Shown: one piece after another, positions 10,307 through 21,924 of the stretch
Position numbering within the stretch: the first letter of the stretch is position 1
How the letters are laid out: each line of letters opens with the position of its first letter
Origin: Strongyloides papillosus
Taxonomy: Eukaryota; Nematoda; Chromadorea; Rhabditida; Strongyloididae
Length of the DNA stretch: 64,000 nt
Direction of reading: 5' to 3'
Assembly: GCA_005656395.1 (NCBI GenBank)
Contig: SRSI01000043.1
Location: 705,182 to 769,181, forward strand
Position numbers and translations under genes: made by a program
Notes under the pieces: model-generated
What the model saw: the letters and a program-made list of their open reading frames with translations, nothing else
What the model was told of the DNA's origin: nothing
Database searches by the model: none

Positions 10307-13300
10307 ATGAAAAAGTTATCATGGGATGAAGCAAATAATCTTGTTATAAAAAATGAAATCAACCAAAAGCACAAATTGATTGAAAATTTAAAAAAGGAAT
10401 TCAGTGATGTTCTCACTAAATCCGATTATGATATTGGAGAAGCCAAAATTGAAATGGCACCTGTTGAATTAAATGGTCATGAATTTGAAAAGCCAAATTA
10501 TTATCCGGTGCAGGAGTGTCTACGGGAAAGTAGTAATAAACTCGTGGATCTACTTACTGAGGCTGGTGTTCTTGGTATACCTGGTAAAGATGTTGAAGAA
10601 TATAAATTTATAAGTCCAACTATGCTGGTAAATAAAAGTTGTGGAAAAGTAAGAATGGTCTGTGACTTAAGAAAGTTGAACAAATGCGTAAAGAGATTTC
10701 ATTTCCCTATGCCTTTGCTTAAAACATTGTTAGGACAATGTCATGGTATGAAATGGTTTACAAAATTGGATCAGAATTCAGCATTCTGGCAAATTGGAAT
10801 TCCAAAGTCATGTCAAAAATACTTCGCTATCTATACTACACGTGGAATAAGGGTGATGAAGAGGATGCCACAAGGTTATGTTAATGCATCTGCTGAATAT
10901 CAATCCATTATCTCAGAACTATTGAAGGATATAAAGGGTGTCGTAAATTTTATAGACGACATACTTATCATGAGTGAAGGAACACTTGAACAACACATGG
11001 AAATTATATCTACAGTTCTGTCAAAATTCCGCTCTGTGGGAATGAAAGTATGTTTTGAAAAAAGTTCTTTTGCTGGATCAGAATGTACATTTCTTGGATT
11101 TTCTATTGACTCTTACACAACAAAACCATGTTTAACTAGCAAGCAAAAATTCCTATCTAGGGAAAAACCAAAAAATAAAAAACAACTAAAGAGTGCTTTG
11201 GCCAGTGCAAATTATTTTAGAAATCACATCAACATGTTTGCGGATATTACTGCTCCATTGGACGATATGCTTACTTCACAGGAAAAGAAGTTGTCATGGA
11301 ATGATCTCACTTCAAACTGCTGGAATAGACTGGTAGAATGTATGATGAATGAAAATAGAATATTTCATGTGGATTTCACAAAGCCGTATCAACTGTTCTG
11401 TGATGCTAGTGATTTCGCTATAGGCGCAATTTTATGTCAAGACTTCAAACCAATCAACTACTTCTCAAGAAAGTTAAACAAAACTTCAAGACAAAGTGCT
11501 ACATTCAGAGAACTTGTAGCAGTGGTTAAATCGGTATTGAATTTTGGACCATGGTTATTCGGACAACACACAACAATTTATACTGATCATTCGCCATTAT
11601 TATCAATCTTTCAAAATACATCAAACAACCAATATATTAGACTACTATCTCAAATAGACAGCTATAGCTATGACTTAATTTACATAAAAGGAGAAAAGAA
11701 TCCAGCTGATTTCATCTCAAGGTTGGAGGAAAATGATAAAAGAGAAGAATTATTTAATGCTCACTTTACAAAGGTTGAGAAATTTGAAATTCCTGAAGTA
11801 GAAGGTCTGAATCACGAGGAAAATTATACTTGTGATGATCCTTGGATTGAGGAGGCTGATAATCTCGATAATGAAGAAATTGCTGTTAATGTTTTGACAC
11901 GCCATCAACAAATATTAAAGGGAAATTCTTCAAAGAAAGAAAAGAAGGAGGGTGATACTTGTCATCTAAATCCAAGTATTACTAATAATCAAGAGAAGCC
12001 TGCCAAACGTGGAAGAGGAAGACCTAAGAAGAATCAGGAGAATCAAACAGCTAAGAAAGTCGTTGAGTTAACTGAAAAAGAAATCAATGACAAAATAATG
12101 ATGACAGATAATACAGCTCTACGTGAAATGACTTTTGAATACATTAAAGAAAGTCAAATGAACGATGAAAATTTAAAATGTGAAGATTTCATTGAAAAGA
12201 ACAAATTGACTTGTATTGATGGACTATTTGGAGTTGTTGAAAACAAAAGTTTCAAAGTTTATGTGCCTAATACTCTTATCAATGATGTGGTTAATTATAT
12301 GCAAATGCAGGGACATTATGGTGTTGAAAAACTATACAGATCTGCATCTCAAAAATACTGTTCTGAAAATCTCCGTCAAATATGCCAAAAAATATGTAAT
12401 CAATGTTTTGTATGCCAATCATGTAATCCTATCAAAAGAACAAATAATTATGAATCCACTATAGCACCTGATTTTCCTAATCAAATATGGTCAATTGATC
12501 TAACTGGTTATTATACTTTCAATTCTACAAGACAAGCTGTAATTGTATGTGTAGATGGATTCAGTAAATTTCTAATGACGAGTACAATCAAAGAAACCAA
12601 CGATGTTGAAATTATAAAATGTATCTCTACTTTTATCTATCGATATGGTAAACCAATATATATTGTTACGGATAATGCTTCAAATCTTATGTCAACTTTA
12701 ATAACGGATTTCTTTCAATCGTCAGCTATCATTCACAAGACTACTACTGCATATAGGCATGATAACCGATACGCCGAAATATACATTAAACTTCTGGAAG
12801 ATATGGTTGCGAAAGTTCGTCAAGATTCTTATTTAAAATCTAAGTCTTTAGATGAATGTCTCGAAATAGCAACTTTTTACATCAACAAGGGTATTCAACC
12901 GTGCGGATTTTCTTCTTTCCAAATATATACTTATCAACCAGCTGAAATGTTAGAATCTGGTATTTTAAATAGACAATTTAATGAATCAAATAGTTTGGAT
13001 AATTACATCTATAAACGACAACTGGTGTATAATAGTATCTACACGGATGAAGCTTTTAGAAAACTTCGTAGTAAAGATGGTCAAATATTCAAGCATAACC
13101 CATTTAAGATTGGTGATACTATAATAGTTAAAAAGGGATTTAAAGATGATGGTCATAAATGGGACACTAAAAATGATGGTCTTTTCAAAATTGTTGGTAT
13201 TGACCCATTCCATGTCTGGTATAGAAAAAATGGGAGAAAACTGTTTAAGACACACTTCTCGGATGTGAAAAAAGTTAATGGAAATTTATCAACACTGAGA

Positions 13301-13324
13301 GGTATTTGCAACTTTTGTTTTTAA
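10307..13324 (+). CDS. Retrotransposon Pol: reverse transcriptase, RNase H, integrase
   Basis: An open frame of 1005 codons. RT motifs include KVRMVCDLRKLNK, FTKLDQNSAFWQI, RMPQGYVNA and the catalytic FIDDIL at residues 215-220. RNase H follows with LFCDASDFAIGAIL at about 364 and a TDHSPL motif. A linker at about 565 carries an AT-hook-like KRGRGRPKK. The integrase has an H-H-C-C finger (GHYGVEKL...CNQCFVCQSC) and a core with WSIDLTG, VTDNAS and an E in RYAEIY, so the DDE triad is present. The frame is complete although upstream gag-pro is broken. It is transposon-derived and not a host gene. Confidence 0.93.
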   Translation: MKKLSWDEANNLVIKNEINQKHKLIENLKKEFSDVLTKSDYDIGEAKIEMAPVELNGHEFEKPNYYPVQECLRESSNKLVDLLTEAGVLGIPGKDVEEYKFISPTMLVNKSCGKVRMVCDLRKLNKCVKRFHFPMPLLKTLLGQCHGMKWFTKLDQNSAFWQIGIPKSCQKYFAIYTTRGIRVMKRMPQGYVNASAEYQSIISELLKDIKGVVNFIDDILIMSEGTLEQHMEIISTVLSKFRSVGMKVCFEKSSFAGSECTFLGFSIDSYTTKPCLTSKQKFLSREKPKNKKQLKSALASANYFRNHINMFADITAPLDDMLTSQEKKLSWNDLTSNCWNRLVECMMNENRIFHVDFTKPYQLFCDASDFAIGAILCQDFKPINYFSRKLNKTSRQSATFRELVAVVKSVLNFGPWLFGQHTTIYTDHSPLLSIFQNTSNNQYIRLLSQIDSYSYDLIYIKGEKNPADFISRLEENDKREELFNAHFTKVEKFEIPEVEGLNHEENYTCDDPWIEEADNLDNEEIAVNVLTRHQQILKGNSSKKEKKEGDTCHLNPSITNNQEKPAKRGRGRPKKNQENQTAKKVVELTEKEINDKIMMTDNTALREMTFEYIKESQMNDENLKCEDFIEKNKLTCIDGLFGVVENKSFKVYVPNTLINDVVNYMQMQGHYGVEKLYRSASQKYCSENLRQICQKICNQCFVCQSCNPIKRTNNYESTIAPDFPNQIWSIDLTGYYTFNSTRQAVIVCVDGFSKFLMTSTIKETNDVEIIKCISTFIYRYGKPIYIVTDNASNLMSTLITDFFQSSAIIHKTTTAYRHDNRYAEIYIKLLEDMVAKVRQDSYLKSKSLDECLEIATFYINKGIQPCGFSSFQIYTYQPAEMLESGILNRQFNESNSLDNYIYKRQLVYNSIYTDEAFRKLRSKDGQIFKHNPFKIGDTIIVKKGFKDDGHKWDTKNDGLFKIVGIDPFHVWYRKNGRKLFKTHFSDVKKVNGNLSTLRGICNFCF

Positions 13325-13950
13325 ATTTTCGTGTTAAAACAATTAGTTTAATAGAAACTTTTTAAATTTTAAATATTGTTTTATTTATCCCCAAATTTCA
13401 GTCATAGTAATATTCTTACAAATTGTTTACATGTTAATTACTTTAATTGATAACTTATAAACTGAAGTTTGTGTTTTATGCTATGGTATTTTGTACTTGA
13501 ACTTTCTTCAAATGACAATGAATATGATACTATTAACAACTTCAAAAATTTAAAAATTTACTTCTACAGGATATTCTTTAATAGTATATTACACATACAG
13601 TACAATAACTTAGCTCAATCTAGTGTTAAAACAATGTTACTATATTTTTTTCTAAAAAACCTTTCCATTGTCAGGAGTTAATATGATAAACATACATATT
13701 CTAAGTACATGTCGACTTATGAACTTCTAAAATTAAAATAACCTTTCTCGAATTCTATAAATGTAGTTTTTTAAATTAAACCAATCAATCTAATTATTTT
13801 ATTAATAAAAATCCAACTTTGTTATTATAACGTTTTATAATATTACTAGTAAATTTTAAAGTTAGGGTACATCAAATAATTATTTAATTAAAAACATAGA
13901 TTTTTCCATGAAATTTTATGGTTTTATTGTTGATTGATAGTTTAATATGC

Positions 13951-14322
13951 TTAACCCTTTTGCTACCGGATGACACATATACGCGTCATAAACAAAAATG
14001 TTAATGCATAGTGGTAATTTACACTTTAAGCGGAAAATTTTGGAATGATACTATTTTTTTTTCTTATAAAAAAATATATATGAAAAAAAGATGGAAACAA
14101 AAAATAAATTATGAAAAACAGTTGAAAATTAAATTAAAAAATAAATTTTATAAAGTTAAAAGAAAAAAATTTAATTTTCAACCTTTTTATTTTAATTTTA
14201 CTGAAGAAATATACTACCAATTTTTCGTTCACTTTTTATTCTATATAAAAGTACTCTTTCTATTTTACACATAGAAGAGTGCGTAGTACAAAGAAAAAAA
14301 ATTCTTGCAGTGAAAGGGTTAA
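13951..14322. mobile_element. piggyBac-like MITE flanked by TTAA
   Basis: Both ends read TTAACCCTTT when read inward: TTAACCCTTTTGCTACC at 13951 and, on the other strand, TTAACCCTTTCACTGC ending at 14322. TTAA is the duplicated target of piggyBac elements, and CCCTTT-type termini are common among them. The interior is 360 bp of AT-rich noncoding DNA with no transposase. It sits in the noncoding 3' part of the LTR element, so it landed there later or was carried along. Confidence 0.75.
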
Positions 14323-15064
14323 GATAATTAATATTAATAATAAGATAGTAGTTAATAGTAAAAATTGGCACTTTATTATTCAAAATGGTCGAAAGTGTAA
14401 ATTAATACAAAAGAAAGTAAAGATCTTTAAATAGAGTAAAAAATATCATATGTTTACAAGTCTATACAAACTAAAAATATTTTTGTTTCATCTATAGATC
14501 TTTAGCGATAAGAAAGTAATCTACAAAAAAATTAATTGGCATTATCATATCTTATTCTAAAACTCAATTTTTTTTTGAAATTTTGTGAGACATTTCTTAT
14601 AAACTATTCTTTTTACACTTATATACTTTTGACTTCTATATCATTTAACTTTAAGACCTTTAGAAGAGAAGTTAGCTTTGTTGAAGAGATTTTAACAAAT
14701 TTTGTTTCTACAACTTTTTTATATTTGAAGAATTTAAAATACTTCATATTACAAAATTCGTGAAAAAAGTAAAGTATTTCATTTTCTTATTTTTTCCCGC
14801 TAAAAAAGTCGACAAGCAAATTAAATCATATTCATATAACCAACGATCTCAGAAATCAAGAATTAAACTTGTGGTATTTTTCTTTCACTTTAGAATTTAT
14901 TTATTTTAAATAAAAGCATTTAAGGAAAATGTTTATTTCAAATAATAAGTTTATTATTTAAAAACTTGAAACATTTTTTAGTTGTAAAAAATACATTTTT
15001 CCAAAATTGCAAAAAAAAAGTTGCAAATATCTCTCAGTGAAGTATAAATTTTGAAGATAACGGG
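14323..15064. other. 3' noncoding part of the LTR element
   Basis: AT-rich, no gene. A purine-rich GAAGATAACGGG just before 15065 is a possible polypurine tract for the 3' LTR. Confidence 0.5.
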
Positions 15065-15777
15065 TAGTATACAGTTTGATTGACATAATACCAATCAAAC
15101 GTATAAGATGTTGAGTATAAATAGGGTTAAATTGTGATGACTCTTTATTTTCTCTCTCCCAATATTTCTTAACACTTCATTACTAACTAAGGAGATTTCT
15201 GTAAACCAAGTAAATACTTTGGTAGGTCTAGTACATTTTAATTATTGTATAATGTCTATTGTCTTTGTTTAGTTTTTTTTATATAGAAATTTATTTTAAA
15301 GTTTTTGCGTGCACCCTAGTATAGTTTATCAAGGTTTTACACTATTCTTTTATAAGCACAACGATAACACAACAAAATGTAAATTAATTAACTCAATTTA
15401 TTTCAATTTACCCACCTAAACAATAAACTATGAATTACATAAAATATACTTACAGATCCTTTAGTGGGATTTTTTTAATTCACCCAATCAAAACACAATA
15501 AAATTAAATATTATATCTTATATAACCCTAGAAATATTAATTAATTAATATTCATAAAATGTTTAAAAGATAAATTTAATTTTTGTTAATCAATTTCTTA
15601 ACTTATAACTATTATTTTGATGATTTTTATATTCATCGTATTTTTCTCAAACCGATTTTTATTGCTATATAAATCTCAAAGTTTTAAATAAAGTCCTTTT
15701 ATTCACTGACGTCTTTCTTGGTGGCAAGGATTCTTTTATCTACTGGCGATCCACCAATTTAACCCATTAAAATTAAA
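15065..15777 (+). repeat. 3' LTR, interrupted by a ~380-bp insertion
   Basis: 15065-15285 and 15665-15777 together match the 5' LTR at 8568-8896, including TATAAATA and the AATAAAGTCC polyadenylation region. The DNA between them is absent from the 5' LTR. Confidence 0.85.
15286..15664. mobile_element. Insertion inside the 3' LTR, possible solo LTR of another family
   Basis: About 380 bp lies between two ATATA-containing junctions that are contiguous in the 5' LTR. It has no coding capacity. Its internal layout (TTTATCAAGGTTTTACAC..., CTTACAGATC, TTTGATGATTTTTAT) loosely resembles the segment at 16190-16670, which suggests two solo LTRs of one family. The family is not identified. Confidence 0.45.
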
Positions 15778-15784
15778 ATAAATG

Positions 15785-16165
15785 AAAAAAACGATTTTTA
15801 TTAAGATGATGAATTTTATAATATAAACGAAAAAAATCAATTTAATTAAAATGATGAATTTTATAATAAAAACGAAAAAAATCAATTTAATTAAAATGAT
15901 GAATTTTATAATAAAAATGAAAAAAACGATTTTTATTAAAATGATGAATTTTATCAATTTTATAATAAAAATGAAAAAAATCAATTTAATTAAAATGATG
16001 AATTTTATAATAAAAATGAAAAAAACGATTTTTATTAAAATGATGAATTTTATCAATTTTATAATAAAAATGAAAAAAATCAATTTAATTAAAATGATGA
16101 ATTTTATAATAAAAATGAAAAAAACGATTTTTATTAAAATGATGAATTTTATCAATTTTATAAAG
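15785..16165. repeat. 99-bp minisatellite, open in both strands
   Basis: The landmark ACGATTTTTATT recurs at 15926, 16025 and 16124, exactly 99 bp apart. Each unit combines two related sub-blocks built around AAAATGATGAATTTTAT. Since 99 is divisible by three and the sequence lacks stops in one frame of each strand, long open frames appear on both strands (15851-16249 plus, 15736-16155 minus). They encode only Ile/Lys/Phe-rich repeats and are artefacts of the period. The array starts directly after the LTR edge. Confidence 0.85.
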
Positions 16166-16189
16166 AAAATATATTTATTAGATATAGTT

Positions 16190-16670
16190 TTTGGTGTCCC
16201 CCTTTTCAGACAATTTCCAATGCCCTCTGAATCTCCGACTGATTATTGAAGTCTTTATCAACAATTCACTTTTATTTATCCAAACTTTATTACAATAATT
16301 CACACAAATAAGATTAACACAAAGTGGCCACCTAGGGATAACATTAGAAAAACTACAACAATTTACTTACTTATCACTAACTTTTTGATCTCTTATCGAC
16401 TTCTAAGATCTCCCTCAACTTTTCTGAAACCCCTAGTGGTCTACAAAAACAATATATATTAAAATTACAATATAATTAAGGTATACAACTAATTAATATG
16501 ATATAATAAGAAACACGTCACACGTTAATTTTGATGATAATAAAAAAAACATAACTACAACTACTACCTAAGCTAATAAAATGACTGTTTTGATGACTTT
16601 TTCACCTTATATAATAACAAAAGAAATGTTCTCGAATTTTCCAAACAGTTTACCAACTGTTATATTTTTT
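16190..16670. mobile_element. Possible solo LTR
   Basis: A noncoding segment of more balanced composition lies between two patches of the minisatellite (the second patch is 16672-16880, diverged). Its organisation resembles the insertion at 15286-15664. Ends are not sharply defined and no target duplication is claimed. Confidence 0.3.
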
Positions 16671-16671
16671 T

Positions 16672-16880
16672 ACTATAATAAAAACGAAAAAAATCAATTT
16701 TATTAAAATGATGAATTTTATCAATTTTATAATAAAAATGAAGAAAACGATTTTTATTAAGATGATGAATTTGATCAATTTTATAATAAAAATGAAAATA
16801 TCAATTTTATTAAAATGATTAAATCGACTAAATTTATAATAAAAATGAATATATCAATTTAATTAAAATGATTAATTCAA
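16672..16880. repeat. Diverged copies of the minisatellite unit
   Basis: Repeats of AAAATGATGAATTTTATC and ATAAAAATGAA-type blocks continue the array of 15785-16165 after a ~500-bp interruption, with more substitutions. Confidence 0.7.
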
Positions 16881-16889
16881 CCACACACA

Positions 16890-18748
16890 AAAAATAAAAA
16901 GAACAAATTTTGACAATTCTATTTATAATGCAAAAAAATGTTCCACCATTTTAAAAAATTGAATATTATTCAAATTTTAAAAATATCAAGTGATAGCAAA
17001 AATTTTAAAAGGACGCAAAATATTAGGTTGTCGCTTACTTTTTGCCGTTTTTTTACAAAGATATATATGTTTGACTCTTAAATTAATGTGACTTTTTTTA
17101 ATTTTGATATTTTTCATGACATTATGCTCATTTTAGATCCTAATTTGTTTTTTATCTTTATTTTAAAAAATACGTTATTAAGAATCAATTTTGTTTGAAG
17201 TTATTAATGTTTTAATAAAAATCACTATTTTAAACAATCTACTAACAACAAAAGTTTAAAAATTTCACAAAAATAATAGTGAAAAGCAATAATTATTTGC
17301 TCACACAAAGTATTATTAATAAAAATATTATTTTAATATTCGTTCTTATTTTAAATTAAAATATGTAAAAGTTATTTTTTTACTATAAGTAAAAATCTAT
17401 ATTGTTTTAGAACTTTTCATAAGCTTGATTTTTAAAATACATTATGAAAAAAATTTAGAGTATCAAATGTGAGAATTCCATAAAATGCAATTTATAATAA
17501 TTCGAATTATTGAAAAATATTAAAAAAATGTACTGTAATATGTTAAAAATGTTTTTTATAAAAGTGTTTGTAAATTTATACAGAATTAAATTTTAACCTT
17601 ATATTTTAAAATGGATTGTAGAAAACAACTTATGTTCTAAAATAAAAATAGTATACTAGAAAAATATAAACTTATTTTAATAATTCTCCAATTATTGTTT
17701 TAATTTTTATAAACGAAATAATTGCGATAGAATTAGTCGTAAATTAAGAAAATTAAAATTTTTTATGTGGGACAAATTTGTTACATTTTATGTAAACCTG
17801 TGTTCTTTTTTTGTGTGTAGTTTGGAAGTGAAAGTTATGAAGTTCAAAAGCATGATGGTAAGGAAGATTCAATCAAATGACTGATTAAACTATACGTTTA
17901 ATTCATCTTTCACTATTGTTTAAGATGACCAAGAAAGCAAAGACCTTATAAATTGGCACAAGAATAGAGGAAAAAAAACTTAATATTTTTAATATAACAA
18001 ACTATTATTATGTAAAAATAGTTATCTAATTAATTTTCATAATAAGAAACTTTTTTTTAAAATTTTTATCATTGTATATTATTGAATATTATGCAGAAAA
18101 AATTATTTGATTTATTTCTTATTGCAAAAAATTTTTGTGTTTATTTCTTAATAAAGTTCTACTTTTTCTACATATAATTTTATGTTTTTAGTATTTATAC
18201 ATAAATATTAGTATTTTTATTTTCTTTTTTTCTTTCGCTGTATATTTTCACTAATCATAATCAAATGATAGTAGTAATTGGACTATTATATTGAATATTA
18301 GTTAGTTTTTTATATGAATGTCATGTAAAGTCTACTGAATACTTATATTTCTATCCAAAAATTTGACTTTATATTTAAAAATAATTTTTAAACTTAAGTA
18401 TCCAATACAAATGAATCTATTGTTAAATATATTTGAAGAGTGAATTGATTTTACATTTTTTAAATATATAAAATATATTGACTTTGATTTATAATTGATG
18501 TAAAAAAAGTATGCGATATAAAAAAATGTATGTTTTATGAAATTTATAATTTTTATATATATCTAACAAATCGTATAAATAATTTTTTTTATCTTATAAG
18601 ATTTTTTGCAGTTAGAAAAAGTATTATAATATATTAAATTAAATAAAGCATCCAAAATAGAAAAATGTTGTTTGTTTTGGTATAGCAAATAATGTTGAAA
18701 ATAGTATTTAAAAAGTGATGGAGATGCTTCATTACATCATACGAAGTC
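16890..18748. other. Intergenic, no gene seen
   Basis: About 1.9 kb of AT-rich DNA without supported exons, RNA genes or repeats. Confidence 0.55.
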
Positions 18749-19489
18749 ATGAAATTCATTTGTACTTTACTTCTTATTGCTCTTTCTACAACACTTTCTT
18801 TTGGACTCAAGACTAATTGCGATAAAAATGATACACAAACATGTACCATTTGGATGACTCCTAATGAAACTTATTACTCAAGCGTTTTCCTTACATTGAT
18901 AGACCCTATGATTGAACTAGCAATGGATTATGCTTTCGAAGGAAATGAACCCGATGTTGATCCATTTAATACTGTTAATGAACTTATTATCGACGAAATA
19001 AATAAAACTATAGTTGTAAGTTTTAGTTATTTTTACAAATTAATTTTTTAAGGAAAATTTTGCAAGAAAAATAGTAAACTTTACATATAGAAATCCAACA
19101 AATATTACAATTGTTAAAGATTTGTCAAATGTAACTGGAGTTTTAATAAAAGGTGATAAAATTACATAACTTACCGATTTTTGATTTTAAAATACTTTTT
19201 TTTAGATTTGCCAAGTAATCATTCTAATCCATCTATTCCTTTGGAATCTTCATTGACTACAAAATCATCTACTGTTTCTACTAGTACAACGACAAAATCA
19301 TCAACTACTCCTATACCGACTACTCCTAAACCAACTACTACCACTACCACAAAAAAATATGTTCCTACAACAACAAGAAGAACTATCTCTACTGAATCAA
19401 AACCTGCAACTCGTCCATTAAGTAGATTTGAAGGAGTGGCTGCACAAAAAACTCCAATTCATGTATCAAGCAGATTTCTCAAACGTTAA
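18749..19489 (+). CDS. Secreted Thr/Ser-rich mucin-like protein, three exons
   Basis: Exons 18749-19015, 19053-19152 and 19206-19489 join through GT/AG introns of 37 and 53 nt (phases 0 and 1). The product is about 216 aa. It has a signal peptide (MKFICTLLLIALSTTLSFG), a globular N-terminal part with two early Cys and N-glycosylation sequons (NET, NKT, NFT, NIT, NVT), and a C-terminal half of Thr/Ser/Pro runs such as TTKSSTTPIPTTPKPTTTTT. That half is a likely O-glycosylated stalk. I recognise no family. In the +1 frame the sequence after about 19465 reads on as ADFSNVKPAVRPTGGRGN before a stop near 19527. This looks more like a natural low-complexity end than the SSRFLKR ending used here, so a 1-nt frameshift or sequence error near the end is possible. 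Confidence 0.7.
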
Positions 19490-19816
19490 GCCTGCTGTTA
19501 GGCCAACTGGTGGACGTGGTAATTAAATTAATATTCTTGTCATATAATTTCAATTCATTTTAGAATATCAATTTGTTCATTCTGTTAAACATTAGGTAAA
19601 AAAAGCTATGTATACTGTTTAGAAATACAATTTGTTAAACAATCTGTTTAACAATCGTTAATTATTCAAAATTATGTAAGAAATCAAACTTTTTTAAATG
19701 TCAAAACAATTTGAATTTATTAAATATTTTTTGATTATTACTAATTTTGAAATAAACAAATATTTAAAAACAATTATTTATTGAAGTTTAAAAAATGTTT
19801 AAATTCAAATAACTAT

Positions 19817-20959
19817 TCATTTAGATACAGTAGTATTTTTTATTCTTATATGTGAATTTCCATGGAGTGTCTTGTTATTTCTAGTTGGATGTAAAATATT
19901 TCTAATTCCAATATCTTTTAACATCATAAATTTGAATTCCTTAATTACAATCATTGATAGAAAAATACAAAATCCTTGTCCAACATAATATAGTGTATTT
20001 AATATTATTTCAATTTCATAGAAACTTTCTCTAGCTCAAACATTAGATTTTAAAAATAATGAGAATTTTTCTAAACTTACCTATAGAGTAATAAATAAGA
20101 TAAAATGTAATCGGAAATTGAGAGAGAAATGGAAATGTACTTTGGATAACTATACTTTTGAATAAATTTTTATTTTCCATTACTCCTGAAATTTTTATTC
20201 TTTTCTCATTTTTAGTAATATTCTTATATATTATTAAATTAATAATAAATGGTACTATAAGTACAACACAAAGATTGACATATAAAATTACTGCATAAAA
20301 TGGTATATTACTAAAAATTTCATATCCACAGCCATCATTTGGTATTTAATAAATATTTATTTCAAAATACTGTCCAATCATCATATACATAAGTAGTCCC
20401 AATGTGATAAAAATTACTATTGTCATTGTAGGAATATTTAGTCTACGAAATAAAACTATTTTATAGAATTTCACAACACTAAAGTACAATGGAGTAACTA
20501 TTATAAATTGGTTTACATTAAGGTGAACTGTATCAAGCTTGCTACATAAATTTATTTCTACCATTGAATTCTGTGGTGTTAACAACACCTTATAATGATA
20601 ATGATGAGTTACTTAAGATGATTTTATTATAAGAACTAAAGATACAATAAAGACATGTTATATATATAATAGTTATTTTTTTGTGTCAAACATCATGTTT
20701 GACGCAGCAAATTCATAAGACGATAGGTGAGGAGATATTCATAGTATATCAAATGTAGTAAGCATGAACAAATGTATTCAATTGACATAATCATTGTCAT
20801 ATACTTAAAAAGTTTTCTTTGATTGAATCCTCCATAAGTTATACTTCGAAATAAAAAATAGATATTAGGTATAATTGCTATTAAGTTAATAGAAATTATT
20901 TGGTACATTTTATAAGAAACAAAAGGAGTATGGTAATCTCCAACAGTTGATTTATTCAT
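19817..20959 (-). pseudogene. Serpentine (7TM) chemoreceptor-type GPCR with an internal stop
   Basis: N-terminal exon 20693-20959 starts MNKSTVGDYHTPF and has two hydrophobic helices. A second block (20346-20588) holds further helices (NQFIIVTPLYF, TMTIVIFITLGLLMYMM). The same frame continues past a TAA at 20346-20348 into NDGCGYEIFSNIPFYAVILYV and the cytoplasmic loop IYKNITKNEKRIKISG. A 50-nt GT/AG intron (20031-20080) leads to the last helix and tail, ending at 19817. The architecture and the C-terminal FCIFLS...IKEFKFMMLKDIG fit nematode serpentine receptors; I cannot assign the subfamily. The TAA and an unclear junction at 20590-20690 suggest a recent pseudogene, though an error at one base is possible. 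Confidence 0.65.
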
Positions 20960-21781
20960 TTTGATTTCAATATTTTCAATTTAGTAGGTTAATTAACTTT
21001 TATAAATAGATCTATTTATTTTCTTCAAAAATTATTATTAAAAGTAATATTTGTTAATAAAAATTTTTCATTGCGACTTTTATTTAAATCTGCTGGAGGA
21101 AGTTTCTTATAATATGGTCATGGGAGCAGCAATATGAAACACAGGTAGGTGAATATGGTTATGGGAATTACCAAATGAAAAACACATATTTTCGCATTTT
21201 ATTTTTGAAGTATCAAATAAAAAATGCCAAATATTTTCCATGACCGTGACGTGTAAAGCACTCATGTACTATTAATCAACTTCTTATAATTTTTTTTTAT
21301 TTCTAAATTTCCTCCAGATGAATTATCCTAGTGTGTAATTTTGAATCATATAAAAGATTATATAACATTTTTCATTATTCCAATGGAATCTTTAAAATTG
21401 TATCATCATGTCTCCTGACATCTTCTAATTAAAATTTCTAGAAGTAAAATGCAAATGTGAACTTTTACTTTCTTTCAAAATTTTTAAACAACATTTTCTT
21501 TAATTTGAATAAAAAATTATATAAAATATTTACTTCTAAAATAAGTTTTAGGAATAAATGACAATACGAAAAACAAAATATTTATTAAAAATAATATATT
21601 AAAAGTCATACTTATTTTAAAACAAAATTAATATACAAAAAATCTTTTTAAATTAATAATACTATTGTACATCATGTTAAAACATTTTTTCCAATATAAT
21701 ACATATCCCGTTAGATAAAAATTTTCTATATTAAATAATTTTTATACATATTCTGGTATTTAAGATAAATGAAAAATATTC
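20960..21781. other. Intergenic; possible short inverted-repeat element at 21093-21320
   Basis: No gene. CTGGAGGAA near 21096 and its complement TTCCTCCAG near 21311 could be ends of a ~230-bp MITE, and TTTCTTATAA/TTATAAT lies just inside. Support is weak because the terminal repeat is only about 10 bp. Confidence 0.3.
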
Positions 21782-21924
21782 CTACAAACAATCTTCGATT
21801 GTAAGATAATTTATATAAGCATTTCTTTGCATTCCCACATCAATTAACACCATTTTCTTGAATTCATCAATTACAAATATTGAAAGAAAGATACAAAATT
21901 CTTGTCCCGTGTAATAGCATGCAT
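21782..21924 (-). pseudogene. C-terminal fragment of a second serpentine receptor
   Basis: The minus-strand frame reads ACYYTGQEFCIFLSIFVIDE and then FKKMVLIDVGMQRN, closely parallel to the last exon of the receptor at 19817-20959 (YYVGQGFCIFLS...EFKFMMLKDIGIRN). Upstream coding sequence is cut off by the insertion at 21925-22551, and I find no intact N-terminal exons beyond it. It is a broken tandem paralogue. Confidence 0.7.

Larger units (their letters stand above)
8568..15777 (+). mobile_element. Ty3/gypsy-type LTR retrotransposon (damaged)
   Basis: Two direct repeats bound the element: 8568-8896 and 15065-15777, the latter split by an insertion. Inside, in order, are Gag with a CCHC knuckle, aspartic protease, reverse transcriptase, RNase H, and an integrase with zinc-binding and DDE domains. 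That order and the RT sequence fit Ty3/gypsy. The coding region needs frame changes near 9280 and 10140 and has a TGA at about 10156, so it is probably inactive. The long stretch between pol and the 3' LTR (13325-15064) is noncoding and hosts a MITE. A candidate primer-binding site TGGACCTG starts at 8898, next to the 5' LTR. No target-site duplication was recognised. Confidence 0.9.

Noticed and set aside
10501..10683. Minus-strand and overlapping frames within pol
   Set aside because: Shadows of the 1005-codon Pol frame with no motifs of their own.
15736..16155. 139-codon minus-strand and 132-codon plus-strand open frames as genes
   Set aside because: Both are produced by a 99-bp repeat whose period is divisible by three; they contain only repeated Ile/Lys/Phe blocks.
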